DNA of 46,770 nucleotides from Aerococcus sp. HMSC062A02 (GCF_001809535.1 NZ_KV797940.1:11056-57825), one strand, 5' to 3'. Numbered from the stretch's first letter, positions 8,031 to 16,903 are shown. Numbers and translations: made by a program. The notes: generated by a model from the letters alone, not told the origin.

Positions 8031-8774
8031 ATGTCACGTCAAGAAGATATAATTGCCCTCGTGAACCAGGAAAAAAAGGTTCCAGTTAATAGCCTAGCAG
8101 AAAAACTTGGTGTCTCTAGTGTGACCATACGCAAAGATTTAGATAAACTTGAAGAACGTGGTATCCTCCATCGTGAACACGGTTATGCAGTCATTAATAA
8201 TAGCGATGATATCAATTTCCGTTTAGCTCAAAACTACAACCTTAAACGTTTAATCGCTCAATCTGCTGCTGAAGCTATCCAAGATGATGACATGATTATG
8301 ATTGAATCTGGGTCAACCTGCACCCTTCTTGCCGAAGAAATCGCTCGTTCCAATAAACAAGTCACGATTATTACAAATTCGTGCTTCATTGCCTCTTATA
8401 TTCGCAAGTATCCTTCTGTGAGAATTATTCTACTAGGTGGCGAATATCAAAAAGACTCTCAAGTAAATATCGGCCCTCTTGTTGAACAAAATGTTAATAA
8501 TTTCTTTGTCGATAAGTTCTTTGTTGGTATCGATGGCTTCGATAAGGAAAAGGGCTTCATGGGAACGGATATAGAACGCTCACAAACAGCTAACACTATG
8601 CGCCAAATCGCTAGAGAAACGATTATTCTAACTGATTCCAGTAAATTTCAACAAAGAGGTAGAGTCGCTGAATTTGACCTTAGCGATATCGCAATGATCT
8701 ATACAGATAAAGGAATCTCCGAAGAAAGTAAGGCTTACTTTAATTCCCACCAGATTGAAGTCGTTACTGCATAA
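8031..8774 (+). CDS. DeoR-family transcriptional regulator
   Basis: This 247-residue protein has an N-terminal DeoR helix-turn-helix (residues about 6-55: VNSLAEKLGVSSVTIRKDLDKLEERGILHREHG). It continues into the DeoR sugar-phosphate-sensing domain with IESGSTCTLLAEEI, ITNSCFIA, ILLGGEY and FVGIDGF. Such proteins usually repress sugar genes and are released by a phosphorylated intermediate. It stands convergent to the glycyl radical enzyme gene, and a bidirectional terminator separates them. A palindrome upstream of its own promoter recurs at the enzyme and activase promoters, so it is the likely local repressor. The AT-rich composition matches the metabolic block rather than mnmE. Confidence 0.92.
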   Translation: MSRQEDIIALVNQEKKVPVNSLAEKLGVSSVTIRKDLDKLEERGILHREHGYAVINNSDDINFRLAQNYNLKRLIAQSAAEAIQDDDMIMIESGSTCTLLAEEIARSNKQVTIITNSCFIASYIRKYPSVRIILLGGEYQKDSQVNIGPLVEQNVNNFFVDKFFVGIDGFDKEKGFMGTDIERSQTANTMRQIARETIILTDSSKFQQRGRVAEFDLSDIAMIYTDKGISEESKAYFNSHQIEVVTA

Positions 8775-8794
8775 AATTTCTACCTTATAATGAT

Positions 8795-8832
8795 AAAAAA
8801 AGGCTGCAGTCCATATTAGCGCAGCCTTTTTT
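8795..8832. terminator. Bidirectional terminator between convergent genes
   Basis: AAAAAAGGCTGC pairs with GCAGCCTTTTTT across a 14-base loop, between the DeoR gene and the glycyl radical enzyme gene. Confidence 0.9.
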
Positions 8833-8846
8833 ACTTTGCCTAATTC

Positions 8847-11267
8847 TTACAAAGTATGTTCGGTTCTTTCGATAATATCATCCTGTGTAGCTTTAGAAAG
8901 TACATTAAAGAAGGCAGAGTAGCCAGCTACCCGGACAATTAAATCTCTATGATCTTCCGGATGTTTTTGAGCATCAATCAGAGTGTCACGTGAAACTACA
9001 TTATATTGAATATGGTAGCCTTTCAGGCGGTTAAAGAAAGTCCGGATAAGCATGATCAGCTTCTGTTTATCAGAATCCTTAGCTAGGGTCTGTGGATTAA
9101 CTTTTTGATTGAGTAAGACCCCTCCAACAATCTTATCTGTCTTGAGTTTTGAAATAGACTTCAAAACTCCGGTTGGTCCATGTTGGTCCATATTATGCGA
9201 AGGAGAACACCCTTCTGCCAAAGGTTCCCACGCATTCCGACCGTTCGGCGTCGCCATAGTTCCCATCCCCTGGCCTACATTGGCAGAGATAGATGAGGTA
9301 CCCGCATAACGTTTCCCGCCAATTGGTCCGCGGTCATGACGAGTATTAGGATACTTATCAATTTCATCGATATAACTATCGTACGCTTCGACAATGAGTT
9401 GGTCTACGTATTCATCGTCATTCCCATATTTAGGTGCATCGTGGATAAGCATGTATTGAATTTCTTGTTCACGCTCAGATTGGAAGTTATTCATTAAAGC
9501 TTCCCATAATTCTTCCCTTCCAATCTTCTTCTCTTCAAATACTAACTTCTTAATTGCAGCTAGGGAGTCAGCCATATCGGCGATTCCAACTTGCAATCCC
9601 GAAATAAAGTCGTAAAGAGCGCCCCCTTCTTTAATCGCTTTACCACGTCCAATACAGTCTTCAGTGAGGGCTGAACAAAGGATATCTGGAACCATTCGCT
9701 CTAATCCAATGTCACATGAGTTTTCGACAATCACACTCATTCGCGTAATATCACGAACAATCTTATCCCAAGCCTTCATCAGCTCATCATATGAAGTCAT
9801 ATCTTTAAAGTGGCCCATTCCTTCACTGAAACGTAAGCCGGTTTTAGGATCAATCCCATCATTCATAGTAATCAGAAGAATTTTAGGGAAGTTCATATAG
9901 CTCATGCCTGTACAGCGATAACCCCACTTACCTGGAACTGCTGTTTCAACACATCCGATCGCACTATAATCATAGGCATCTGTATCTTTGACGCCGTAAT
10001 CAATAAAGGATGGAATAATAATCTCATCATTATTGAAGGCTGGCATGCCGAATCCTAGTTTAACTACTTCAATACACTCATTCATAAAATCTGCATCTAA
10101 ACCTGAATGATAACGAACTGTCAAATTTGGCTGAGGTAACTTAGTTTGTGCCACACTTCGCAAGACTAAATAAGATAATTTATTAACAGCGTCTTCCTTA
10201 TTAGCTTTTTGGCCGCCAATGGTCACATTTTGATAGAGAGGACTCCCTGCAGAGCTTTGGGTATGAGATTGGCTCCTCACTTTGTTCACGGTGATAGTCT
10301 TGATCCATAAATTCGTTAGTAATTCTACCGCTTCATCCTCAGTTAAGGTCCCTTCTTCTAAATCTTTCGCCAAGTAAGGGTGCATATATTGGTCAAAACG
10401 GCCATAGGATAAGGAGTGACCATTCGATTCAATTTGCAAAATCAGTTGGATAAACCAAACCGATTGAACTGCTTCTCTAAAATTATGTGCTGGCTCATAA
10501 GGTACACGACTTGTTATTTCAGCAATTTGTCTTAACTCTTCTGCACGTTTAGGATCAGCAGTCTTCGCCATTTCTGTAGCCAAACTTGAAAAACGACCAG
10601 CATAAGTTCTTACCGCATTAAGAACAGTTAAAATGGCGTGGTAGAAGTGATATTTATCAATACTACCTAAAGCAGCTAAATCTAAGTTTTCTAATTGTTT
10701 TTGAACACGTTTTTCATAACCCTTAAGTCCATATTTTAGGACAGCTGCGTAGTCTACTGCTAAGTGCGCATCCCCTGAGTTCATCTTCCCTTCCATGCCA
10801 AAGAAACCAAGAAAAGGACGAATTTCTTCTGGTAGGATATTTTTTGAATAATCTCTCAGCGTTTTACCTTGCCAGAAGGACTCAATCGATCTTAAGTCAT
10901 CTTTAGTTTCTTCTGTGATATAGAAGACATCCCCATCTCGTAACTCAAAGCTATCTAACTCATCAATCACAAATTCCATAGTATATTCTGGAAAAATTGG
11001 TGCCGCATTATTTTGTGAAGCTTGATTGCCAACAATTAAGGTGTCATCTTCAATAAAGATCTTCATGTTTACTAAAATATTTTCTAACATTTTAGCACGT
11101 TTAGTATAAACATGAGCACTTTCATATTTCTTATAAGCCTCTGTCGCTAGTAGGGCCCGATCGGAACAAATATAAGGTTTTTGACTAAGAACGGCTTCCC
11201 GATAATTAGCCATACGGTCTGTTAATAAACCAAAATGTGGGACACTTTCTTTGATACTTGTTTCCAT
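8847..11267 (-). CDS. Glycyl radical enzyme, PflD/YbiW-like (annotated formate acetyltransferase 2 in relatives)
   Basis: This 806-residue glycyl radical enzyme has its radical glycine at Gly782 in RVAGYSAFF near the C-terminus. The catalytic thiyl cysteine is Cys439 in SAIGCVETAVPGKWGYR. The Cys-Val-Glu motif belongs to C-O lyases and dehydratases, not to true pyruvate formate-lyase, which has two adjacent cysteines. E. coli YbiW and PflD were reported to open 1,5-anhydrohexitol 6-phosphates to 1-deoxyfructose 6-phosphate. The Fsa-like aldolase, GldA and fructose-type EIIC genes here fit that pathway. AAGGAGAG precedes the ATG. The promoter has an operator palindrome in its spacer. The exact substrate is inferred. 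Confidence 0.9.
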   Translation of the reverse strand: METSIKESVPHFGLLTDRMANYREAVLSQKPYICSDRALLATEAYKKYESAHVYTKRAKMLENILVNMKIFIEDDTLIVGNQASQNNAAPIFPEYTMEFVIDELDSFELRDGDVFYITEETKDDLRSIESFWQGKTLRDYSKNILPEEIRPFLGFFGMEGKMNSGDAHLAVDYAAVLKYGLKGYEKRVQKQLENLDLAALGSIDKYHFYHAILTVLNAVRTYAGRFSSLATEMAKTADPKRAEELRQIAEITSRVPYEPAHNFREAVQSVWFIQLILQIESNGHSLSYGRFDQYMHPYLAKDLEEGTLTEDEAVELLTNLWIKTITVNKVRSQSHTQSSAGSPLYQNVTIGGQKANKEDAVNKLSYLVLRSVAQTKLPQPNLTVRYHSGLDADFMNECIEVVKLGFGMPAFNNDEIIIPSFIDYGVKDTDAYDYSAIGCVETAVPGKWGYRCTGMSYMNFPKILLITMNDGIDPKTGLRFSEGMGHFKDMTSYDELMKAWDKIVRDITRMSVIVENSCDIGLERMVPDILCSALTEDCIGRGKAIKEGGALYDFISGLQVGIADMADSLAAIKKLVFEEKKIGREELWEALMNNFQSEREQEIQYMLIHDAPKYGNDDEYVDQLIVEAYDSYIDEIDKYPNTRHDRGPIGGKRYAGTSSISANVGQGMGTMATPNGRNAWEPLAEGCSPSHNMDQHGPTGVLKSISKLKTDKIVGGVLLNQKVNPQTLAKDSDKQKLIMLIRTFFNRLKGYHIQYNVVSRDTLIDAQKHPEDHRDLIVRVAGYSAFFNVLSKATQDDIIERTEHTL

Positions 11268-11313
11268 TTTGCTCTCTCCTTAAATATTTTCGCCTACATT
11301 TTTCTACATTTAA

Positions 11314-11342
11314 AGTATATTATACTTTCATTCGAAAGTCAA
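11314..11342 (-). promoter_or_regulatory. Promoter of the glycyl radical enzyme with operator in the spacer
   Basis: On the minus strand TTGACT and TATACT are 17 bases apart. The palindrome CTTTCGAATGAAAG (11325-11338) overlaps the -35 end and fills most of the spacer, the classic position for repressor blocking. Confidence 0.75.
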
Positions 11343-11361
11343 ACATATTTTTAATGATTAA

Positions 11362-12153
11362 TCATCCTAGATTATCTAAGCGTAGAATTTCCTCAATGGT
11401 CTCTTGGTCAGTGATTAAACCGTTAACATAATGACCGCGCAATAGAGCTAAAATAGAGACAGCTTTGATATTATCCCTGGCAATTGCTATAGATAGAGGG
11501 ATAGTTGCTAAATGATCGAGTTCGATACCAATTGTTCGCTTATCTAGCTGCGAGTGAATTTGATTACCATCGATATCATAAAAACGACAACAACAATCTC
11601 CAATCGCATTATATTTTCTTAGGTCCTCGAGATCATAATTATTAATTAAATCGCGCCAATGTTCTCTCCGATACCGCAAGGGACCGCCGACCCCTACTAA
11701 GGCAATATCCAGGTCTTCCCAACGATCGTTAATCCCTGAAAAATATCTTGAATATTGAATACCATCTGCTAGTTCAATCGTTTCTTGAATAACCGTAGCA
11801 TTAATGAAGATACTTTTCCCGGACAATTTCTTCCCTAATTTGTAGGCTAAAGTGTTCACATGATACTCAGAATCAATATGACTAGGGCCTCCAACTACAG
11901 GTAAAACCAAGACATCTTTTACTTGGTTTTTGTTTTCAATTTGATCAACAACATTCCCAACCGTTTCACCCCAGGACAAGCCGATTAAATCACCGCTGTT
12001 AACCTGGTCTTCCAAAAATTCTGCTCCAGCCAGACTTAATTTCTTCTCCTTATCTGCCTCAGAATCCTCAGGATCTGTTGGCACAACCAACAAATGTTTT
12101 AAGGCGAACTTTTCTTTGATGATATTACTGAGATCTTCTATTGTTTTTTTCAT
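11362..12153 (-). CDS. SorC-type sugar-binding domain protein lacking a DNA-binding domain
   Basis: This 263-residue protein consists almost wholly of the SorC/DeoR effector-binding domain: GLSWGETVGNVVDQI, LPVVGGPSHIDSEYHVNTLAYKLG, VGVGGPLRYRREHWRDL, AIGDCCCRFYDIDGN and a C-terminal ILALLRGHYVNGLITD. It resembles residues 90-310 of the full SorC regulator at 17534-18490 but starts where the helix-turn-helix would end. AGGAGG lies seven bases before the ATG, so the short form is genuine. It sits between the EIIC gene and the glycyl radical enzyme gene. It may be a co-sensor for the full regulator or, since the fold is related to sugar-phosphate isomerases, an enzyme. Confidence 0.85.
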   Translation of the reverse strand: MKKTIEDLSNIIKEKFALKHLLVVPTDPEDSEADKEKKLSLAGAEFLEDQVNSGDLIGLSWGETVGNVVDQIENKNQVKDVLVLPVVGGPSHIDSEYHVNTLAYKLGKKLSGKSIFINATVIQETIELADGIQYSRYFSGINDRWEDLDIALVGVGGPLRYRREHWRDLINNYDLEDLRKYNAIGDCCCRFYDIDGNQIHSQLDKRTIGIELDHLATIPLSIAIARDNIKAVSILALLRGHYVNGLITDQETIEEILRLDNLG

Positions 12154-12186
12154 GTTAATCCTCCTACCAACTAAAGCATTTATTCA

Positions 12187-13224
12187 TTATTTACTCTTAC
12201 TGAGCTTCAACTTACCTATTAAAACTAAGAGTATAAGACCTAGAATCACACCCGATACAACAGCGATGACGAAACCAAAGGGATTCGCATTTAATGGTAA
12301 GATAAAGAATCCACCAAAAGGAGCCATGACTGAGCACCCCAAGGCTACGGATAGGGCACCTGCTAACATAGCACCACCAATACAAGCTACACCAACCTGC
12401 AAAGGGTTCTTTACTAAGAAGGGAATGCCCCCTTCTGATATTCCTGCCAGTCCCATAATTAAATTTGAAATTCCCTGACTCTGCTCTTCTTTGGAATAAT
12501 TTTGCTTAAAAAGTAAACTAGCAATACCTGTGACATAAGGGCCAATTAAGGCTCCTGCTAGGACAGCAGACATCATCGTATAATTACCTTCCGCCAATTG
12601 AGCAGTCGCAAAGAGATAAGCTACTTTATTAATGGGTCCACCCATATCTACCATCTGCATACCTGCTAATACCATACCTAAAATAATTTGGCTGGATCCA
12701 CTCATCCCTGCAAGCATCTGGGTCAGCGATTCATTGACTTGTCCCAAAAGAGGTTCCACTATAAAAACTGAAGCTAAGCCAATTAATAGGGCTGAGACTA
12801 GAGGAATAATTAAAATTGTAACTAAAGCCTGTATACTATCTGGGACTCGGCGCAATACTTTCTTTAGAAAATTCACCAGATAACCTACAGCAAAGCCAAG
12901 GATTAAGGCACCAAAGAAACTAGACCGACCTGCATTCGATAAAGCCCCACCAAGTAAACCAGCTGGAATAGCGGCTGTACCTGCTATTTTATAACCAATA
13001 GCTGCAGCAAAAACAGGGAGCATAAAGGAAAAAAGTAAGTTTCCATTAGTATTAAAGAATGCCGCTACACTTGTATTCGTTCCAAATGTCTCTGGATTAA
13101 TACTGGCATCATCTACCAAAAAACTAAGTCCTAACATAATCCCACCTGCAACAACAACAGGTAACATATAGTCAACCCCCGTTAAAATCGGATCCAATAT
13201 TTTATTTGATTTTTGTCCAGTCAT
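12187..13224 (-). CDS. PTS fructose-like family EIIC (membrane permease) component
   Basis: This 345-residue protein with about nine or ten hydrophobic segments matches the fructose-family EIIC. It has FSFMLPVFAAAIGYKIAG, the substrate-site motif MGGPINKVAYLFA, and ISEGGIPFLVKNPLQV. The usual fused or adjacent EIIA (active His) and EIIB (active Cys) are absent from the window. AAGGAGGAG precedes the ATG. It lies 12 bases after the ROK kinase and 34 bases before the SorC-domain gene, one operon by spacing. It may use EIIAB encoded elsewhere, or act as a facilitator with ROK-dependent phosphorylation. The latter is inference. Confidence 0.92.
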   Translation of the reverse strand: MTGQKSNKILDPILTGVDYMLPVVVAGGIMLGLSFLVDDASINPETFGTNTSVAAFFNTNGNLLFSFMLPVFAAAIGYKIAGTAAIPAGLLGGALSNAGRSSFFGALILGFAVGYLVNFLKKVLRRVPDSIQALVTILIIPLVSALLIGLASVFIVEPLLGQVNESLTQMLAGMSGSSQIILGMVLAGMQMVDMGGPINKVAYLFATAQLAEGNYTMMSAVLAGALIGPYVTGIASLLFKQNYSKEEQSQGISNLIMGLAGISEGGIPFLVKNPLQVGVACIGGAMLAGALSVALGCSVMAPFGGFFILPLNANPFGFVIAVVSGVILGLILLVLIGKLKLSKSK

Positions 13225-13235
13225 TTTTCTCCTCC

Positions 13236-14168
13236 TTATTTCTGGTCCAATATAGCACGGTAATCATCTTCAAGGTGTTCTTCAATGAAATGATAGAGCG
13301 TACCATAGAGATTAGCATCATTATTTAGTGACGATTGAACAATAACAGGAAGCATCGAATACTCCTTATTAGCTTCATACATTTGCTTAATTTCATTATA
13401 AATTTGATCCCGAACTAAGACTTGAGCACTGATTCCACCACAGATTACAAATTTTTCAGGATCAATAATATATTGAAGACTGACAATCATACGCGCAATC
13501 TTGCGGCAATAGGTCGTAAAAACCTGCCATGATTCTTTATTTTCAGGCTTAATATAATCAAACACAATCTGACCATCCGTATCTTCAGCTAGTCCATTTA
13601 AACGAGCAATGCTCCTTATCATCTTAGGAGCTGAAGCATCAAAGCCTTGTCTGAGATAAACATCAGGTGTATCAGTCGGATCCCCTACCATGTATGAAAC
13701 TTCTCCTGCCGAATAATGAGCTCCACGGTGTAATTGATTATTAATAATAATCCCGCCCCCTATGGCGCTCCCCAGAACAAGTACCACGGCATCTCTGACA
13801 TCATGAATGGCTCCTCGCCATAATTCAGCAAGCGCTCCTGCCTTACCATCATTTTCAACAGATACGGGAAGATTAAAACGTTCCATAAAGATCTTCTTTA
13901 AATTAGCTTGGTGCAGATAAGGCAAGTTGCCTCCCCAATATACAATTCCTTGATAAGAATCAACAACACCGGGGCAACACATCGAAATGCCTCGACATTT
14001 AAGCCCTTCTTTACCGTCAAGTTCTTCCACAATAGCAAACATCTGATGAATCAGATCATCTAATGAATCTTTAGGAGAAGGAAATTTATTCTTATATAGA
14101 ATATTTCCAGATCGGTCTAATGCCGCATACTTAACGGCAGACCCTCCCATATCAAAGGCCAAATACAT
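13236..14168 (-). CDS. ROK-family sugar kinase
   Basis: This 310-residue ROK protein has the N-terminal phosphate motif FDMGGSAVKYAAL, substrate/catalytic segment VENDGKAGALAELW, and LGSAIGGGIIINN followed by HYSAGEVSYMVG. The usual CXCGXXGCXE zinc site is missing and replaced by DPTDTPDVYLRQG. There is no N-terminal helix-turn-helix, so it is a kinase rather than a NagC-like regulator. The ATG at 14168 has AAGGAAG upstream; a GTG 24 bases earlier is less likely. It heads the operon ROK-EIIC-SorC domain and probably phosphorylates the sugar or anhydrosugar taken up. It is divergent from the activase gene. Confidence 0.9.
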   Translation of the reverse strand: MYLAFDMGGSAVKYAALDRSGNILYKNKFPSPKDSLDDLIHQMFAIVEELDGKEGLKCRGISMCCPGVVDSYQGIVYWGGNLPYLHQANLKKIFMERFNLPVSVENDGKAGALAELWRGAIHDVRDAVVLVLGSAIGGGIIINNQLHRGAHYSAGEVSYMVGDPTDTPDVYLRQGFDASAPKMIRSIARLNGLAEDTDGQIVFDYIKPENKESWQVFTTYCRKIARMIVSLQYIIDPEKFVICGGISAQVLVRDQIYNEIKQMYEANKEYSMLPVIVQSSLNNDANLYGTLYHFIEEHLEDDYRAILDQK

Positions 14169-14205
14169 ATACTTCTTCCTTCCATTAAGCACTTATATTC
14201 GAATA

Positions 14206-14227
14206 ATTAAACGCTTTCATTTAAATG
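14206..14227 (-). promoter_or_regulatory. Candidate cre site overlapping a degenerate DeoR operator, upstream of the ROK gene
   Basis: On the minus strand TGAAAGCGTTTAAT (14206-14219) matches 12 of 14 positions of the CcpA cre consensus TGWAANCGNTNWCA. It overlaps CTTTCATTTAAATG, a degenerate version of the locus palindrome. Both fit carbon-catabolite plus specific control of the ROK-EIIC operon. Confidence 0.5.
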
Positions 14228-14283
14228 TATTCTATATTTCAAATTATATATTTTCAATAGCCTAGAGCTCTTTCATTATTATT

Positions 14284-14296
14284 TTCACATATGTGC
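14284..14296. promoter_or_regulatory. Candidate SorC operator in the ROK/activase divergent region
   Basis: TTCACATATGTGC contains the perfect palindrome CACATATGTG. The same 13-mer occurs at 18512-18524, upstream of the full SorC regulator and the aldolase gene. Confidence 0.6.
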
Positions 14297-14314
14297 GAAA
14301 ACAAATTTATTCCG

Positions 14315-14343
14315 TTTATTTCTTTCATTTGAAATAATATAAT
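14315..14343 (+). promoter_or_regulatory. Promoter of the activase operon with operator in the spacer
   Basis: A perfect TATAAT (14338-14343) has only a weak TTTATT at -35 (17-base spacer). The palindrome CTTTCATTTGAAAT (14322-14335) fills the spacer, as at the glycyl radical enzyme promoter. Confidence 0.6.
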
Positions 14344-14394
14344 ATTGTAAATGTAATGATTAGGTGCTATTCTAGTGAAGAAGAGGTGACGATA

Positions 14395-15189
14395 ATGATA
14401 GCTGAATCAAATAAAGTCAAAGATAAAGCATTAATATTTAACATCCAAAAATATAGCATCCATGACGGCCCAGGAATTCGATCTGTTGTTTTCTTCAAGG
14501 GATGCCCCTTACGCTGCTTCTGGTGTTCAAATCCCGAATCTCAACTCAAAAAACCTGAAGATATGTGGGATAACACAAAAAAAGCCATCACGACTGTTGG
14601 CGAATACAAGACCTATGATGACATTATTAATGAAGTGCTAAAGGATCGTGTCTTCTATGAAGAATCTGGAGGAGGGGTTACTTTTTCAGGAGGCGAGGTC
14701 CTTTTTCAGGCTGAATTTGCAACCGAATTAGCTAGACGACTACGTGATTTAGGTATCCATATGGCTTGCGAAACAACTGGCTATGCGTCAACAAAAACAT
14801 TCAGTCATTTTATTGAGCAAATGGATCTAATTTTTATTGATTTTAAGCATCCTGACTCTAAGCAACATCGTTTAGGAACAGGTGTGCCTAATGAGTTAGT
14901 CATAAAGAACATTATGTATGCCAAGGAACATCATGACCAAGTTATTGTTCGCATTCCAATTATTCCTAATTTTAATGACAGTCTGGAAGTCGCCCATCAA
15001 TTTGCACACAAGCTAAATGATATGCATATTGATGCCATTGAACTCTTACCCTTTCACCAATTTGGAGAAAATAAATATAAATATCTTAACCGAGACTATA
15101 AGATGAAAAATGTGCCCCAACTCCATGCTGAAGACTTAGAAGACTACAAACAGATTCTTGAAGCTGCTGGCATTACCGTTTCCATATAG
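14395..15189 (+). CDS. Glycyl-radical enzyme activating enzyme (radical SAM)
   Basis: This 264-residue radical-SAM enzyme reductively cleaves SAM to create the glycyl radical on the partner encoded at 8847-11267. The cluster motif CPLRCFWC is CX3CX2C. The family signatures SIHDGPGIRSVVFFKG and GGGVTFSGGEVLFQ follow. Only a short loop follows the cluster motif, so the ferredoxin-like two-cluster insertion common in activases of non-PFL glycyl radical enzymes is absent. The ATG at 14395 has GAGGTGA upstream and gives the usual length; a start 39 bases earlier lacks a ribosome site. It is first in an operon with the TPR, DUF4037 and DUF4125 genes. Confidence 0.93.
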   Translation: MIAESNKVKDKALIFNIQKYSIHDGPGIRSVVFFKGCPLRCFWCSNPESQLKKPEDMWDNTKKAITTVGEYKTYDDIINEVLKDRVFYEESGGGVTFSGGEVLFQAEFATELARRLRDLGIHMACETTGYASTKTFSHFIEQMDLIFIDFKHPDSKQHRLGTGVPNELVIKNIMYAKEHHDQVIVRIPIIPNFNDSLEVAHQFAHKLNDMHIDAIELLPFHQFGENKYKYLNRDYKMKNVPQLHAEDLEDYKQILEAAGITVSI

Positions 15190-15203
15190 AATGGAGAGAT
15201 TTA

Positions 15204-16013
15204 ATGATAAATGATCGCATTCAAAGCAAATTACATGAAGCTCATAGTCTCTGGCGTGAGGGAAAAGAGGAAGCTATGCTCAGCCCTTTAGAGGAAGCTC
15301 TTCAATTAGCAAGGCAAGTAGGGAATACGTCAAAAACAATTGAAATTCTATCAGAGTATGGTGGGGCTCTTCGCGTGACCGGTAATCTGCAAGAAGCCGA
15401 AAAAGCTCTAACAGAGGTCGTTAAGCTGCTAGAACAGATTCATGCTGAAAAGCATCCACCTTATGGGACAGCTTTAGTCAATCTAGCCAATCTCTATCGA
15501 GTGCAAAAGCGTCATAAATTAGCTTTATATATATTTAAAAGAGCTAAATATGTATTCGAAGATATTCATTGTTTTGACTACAATTACACTAGTCTCTGCA
15601 ATAATCTTGCCTTACTCTATCAAAGTTTGGGAGAAGATACAGAAGCCATCCAACTTTTAAAAGAAACTATTACCTACCTTCAAGCAGATGAAAAATATCT
15701 TCTTCCCTTAGTCACAAGCTACAATAATTTAACCAGCCTCTATTTAAACCAGGGGGATTTATCTTTAGCCCAGTCTTATTTAGATCAAGCTAAAGATTTA
15801 GCTAGAGATAAGCTTAAACACAATGCTCCAATCCAAGCAGCTATCTTAAACAACCAAGGTCTTATCCACCAAAAAAATAAAAATTATGAAGCCAGTAAAA
15901 CGAGTTTCCAAACAAGTTTAAAATTCTTAGCACAAAGCTATGGGGAAAATAGTCCTGACTATCAATCTGTTAAAAGTAATTTAGAAATTGTTAGGGGGGC
16001 CCTGCATGACTAA
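15204..16013 (+). CDS. Tetratricopeptide-repeat protein
   Basis: This 269-residue all-helical soluble protein has about six TPR-type helix pairs. Examples are ALVNLANLYRVQKRHKLALY, SLCNNLALLYQSLGEDTEAI, YNNLTSLYLNQGDLSLAQSY and ILNNQGLIHQKNKNYEASKT. Spacing between repeats is about 42 residues, closer to kinesin-light-chain TPRs than to the 34-residue form. No signal peptide. It starts 14 bases after the activase gene with GGAGAG and overlaps the next gene by eight bases, so it is tightly coupled to the DUF4037 protein. A scaffolding role is inferred; the function is unknown. Confidence 0.88.
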   Translation: MINDRIQSKLHEAHSLWREGKEEAMLSPLEEALQLARQVGNTSKTIEILSEYGGALRVTGNLQEAEKALTEVVKLLEQIHAEKHPPYGTALVNLANLYRVQKRHKLALYIFKRAKYVFEDIHCFDYNYTSLCNNLALLYQSLGEDTEAIQLLKETITYLQADEKYLLPLVTSYNNLTSLYLNQGDLSLAQSYLDQAKDLARDKLKHNAPIQAAILNNQGLIHQKNKNYEASKTSFQTSLKFLAQSYGENSPDYQSVKSNLEIVRGALHD

Positions 16014-16902
16014 AGCAAACTCAGGTATGCAACTCGCCCAGGCTTTCTTTGCAGAAGAACTTTATCCCTATCTACAAAAGAACTTCCCTCGATTGCTAAC
16101 AATTTCTGCCATTGGTTTGGTCGGACCAGGATCTGAATGTTTAGGTTACGACGATGATTATTCTAAGGACCATGATTTTGAGAGACGTTGTTGCATTTGG
16201 CTACCTGAAAAATATCTTACAAGTTCAAAAGCCATTGTCAACCAACTCAAAGTAGACTATGATGCTAAATTACATCCTATGGTCTTGGAAGATTTCTATG
16301 AGCATTATACAGGCATCCGCCATTGGCCCACTGATGATTTAAATTTACTTACCATCCCTGAAAATGGACTCTTAACAGCTTCTAATGGGCAAGTTTTTTG
16401 GGATTCTTATGGCTTATTTAGCCAATATCGTCAAGCGATTCAAGCTTATTATCCTAAAGATATTTGGCTAAAACGACTATCCTACCACTGTTTACAAGCT
16501 GCCCAAGCTGGACAATATAATTATAGCCGCTGTTTAAAGCGTAAAAATTATCTAGCAAGTTTCCAAAGCTTAGCTTTATTTATGAACCACTATAGCCATC
16601 TCATCCACCTGATCAATAAGCGCTATCAGCCTTTCTATAAATGGCAACAAGCCTCCTTACTGGACTGTCCTCTATTTGGGTCATTAACCGTCAAAGGCTT
16701 CAACCAACTGGTCCAGCAACCTTTTGACTTACAAAATCATCAGGTCATCGAACAAATGACTCAACTCCTAACAAACTACTGGTGCCGAGAGGAACTGAGT
16801 AAGTCCACAGATAATTTTCTATTAATACAAGCCGATGAATTAGCTCAACATATTAAAGACCCTAAGCTCAGAGAGAGCAATTTATGGACATTGGAGGTAT
16901 AA
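16006..16902 (+). CDS. DUF4037-type protein with a nucleotidyltransferase-like motif
   Basis: This 298-residue soluble protein has an N-terminal block GPGSECLGYDDDYSKDHDFE (residues 41-60). The Gly-Ser and, 12 residues on, Asp55-x-Asp57 fit the pattern of the DNA polymerase beta-like nucleotidyltransferase fold. I associate the whole with DUF4037. The remaining two thirds is helical and rich in Tyr, His and Gln. The ATG at 16006 overlaps the TPR gene and follows GGGGGG. DUF4125 begins two bases after its stop. It may attach a nucleotide to a protein or small molecule, but no reaction is known to me. Confidence 0.8.
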   Translation: MTKANSGMQLAQAFFAEELYPYLQKNFPRLLTISAIGLVGPGSECLGYDDDYSKDHDFERRCCIWLPEKYLTSSKAIVNQLKVDYDAKLHPMVLEDFYEHYTGIRHWPTDDLNLLTIPENGLLTASNGQVFWDSYGLFSQYRQAIQAYYPKDIWLKRLSYHCLQAAQAGQYNYSRCLKRKNYLASFQSLALFMNHYSHLIHLINKRYQPFYKWQQASLLDCPLFGSLTVKGFNQLVQQPFDLQNHQVIEQMTQLLTNYWCREELSKSTDNFLLIQADELAQHIKDPKLRESNLWTLEV

Positions 16903-16903
16903 A

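Noticed and set aside
8847-11267. Pyruvate formate-lyase (PflB)
   Set aside because: The active site has Cys-Val-Glu instead of the adjacent Cys-Cys pair, and the locus lacks formate or acetyl-CoA genes.
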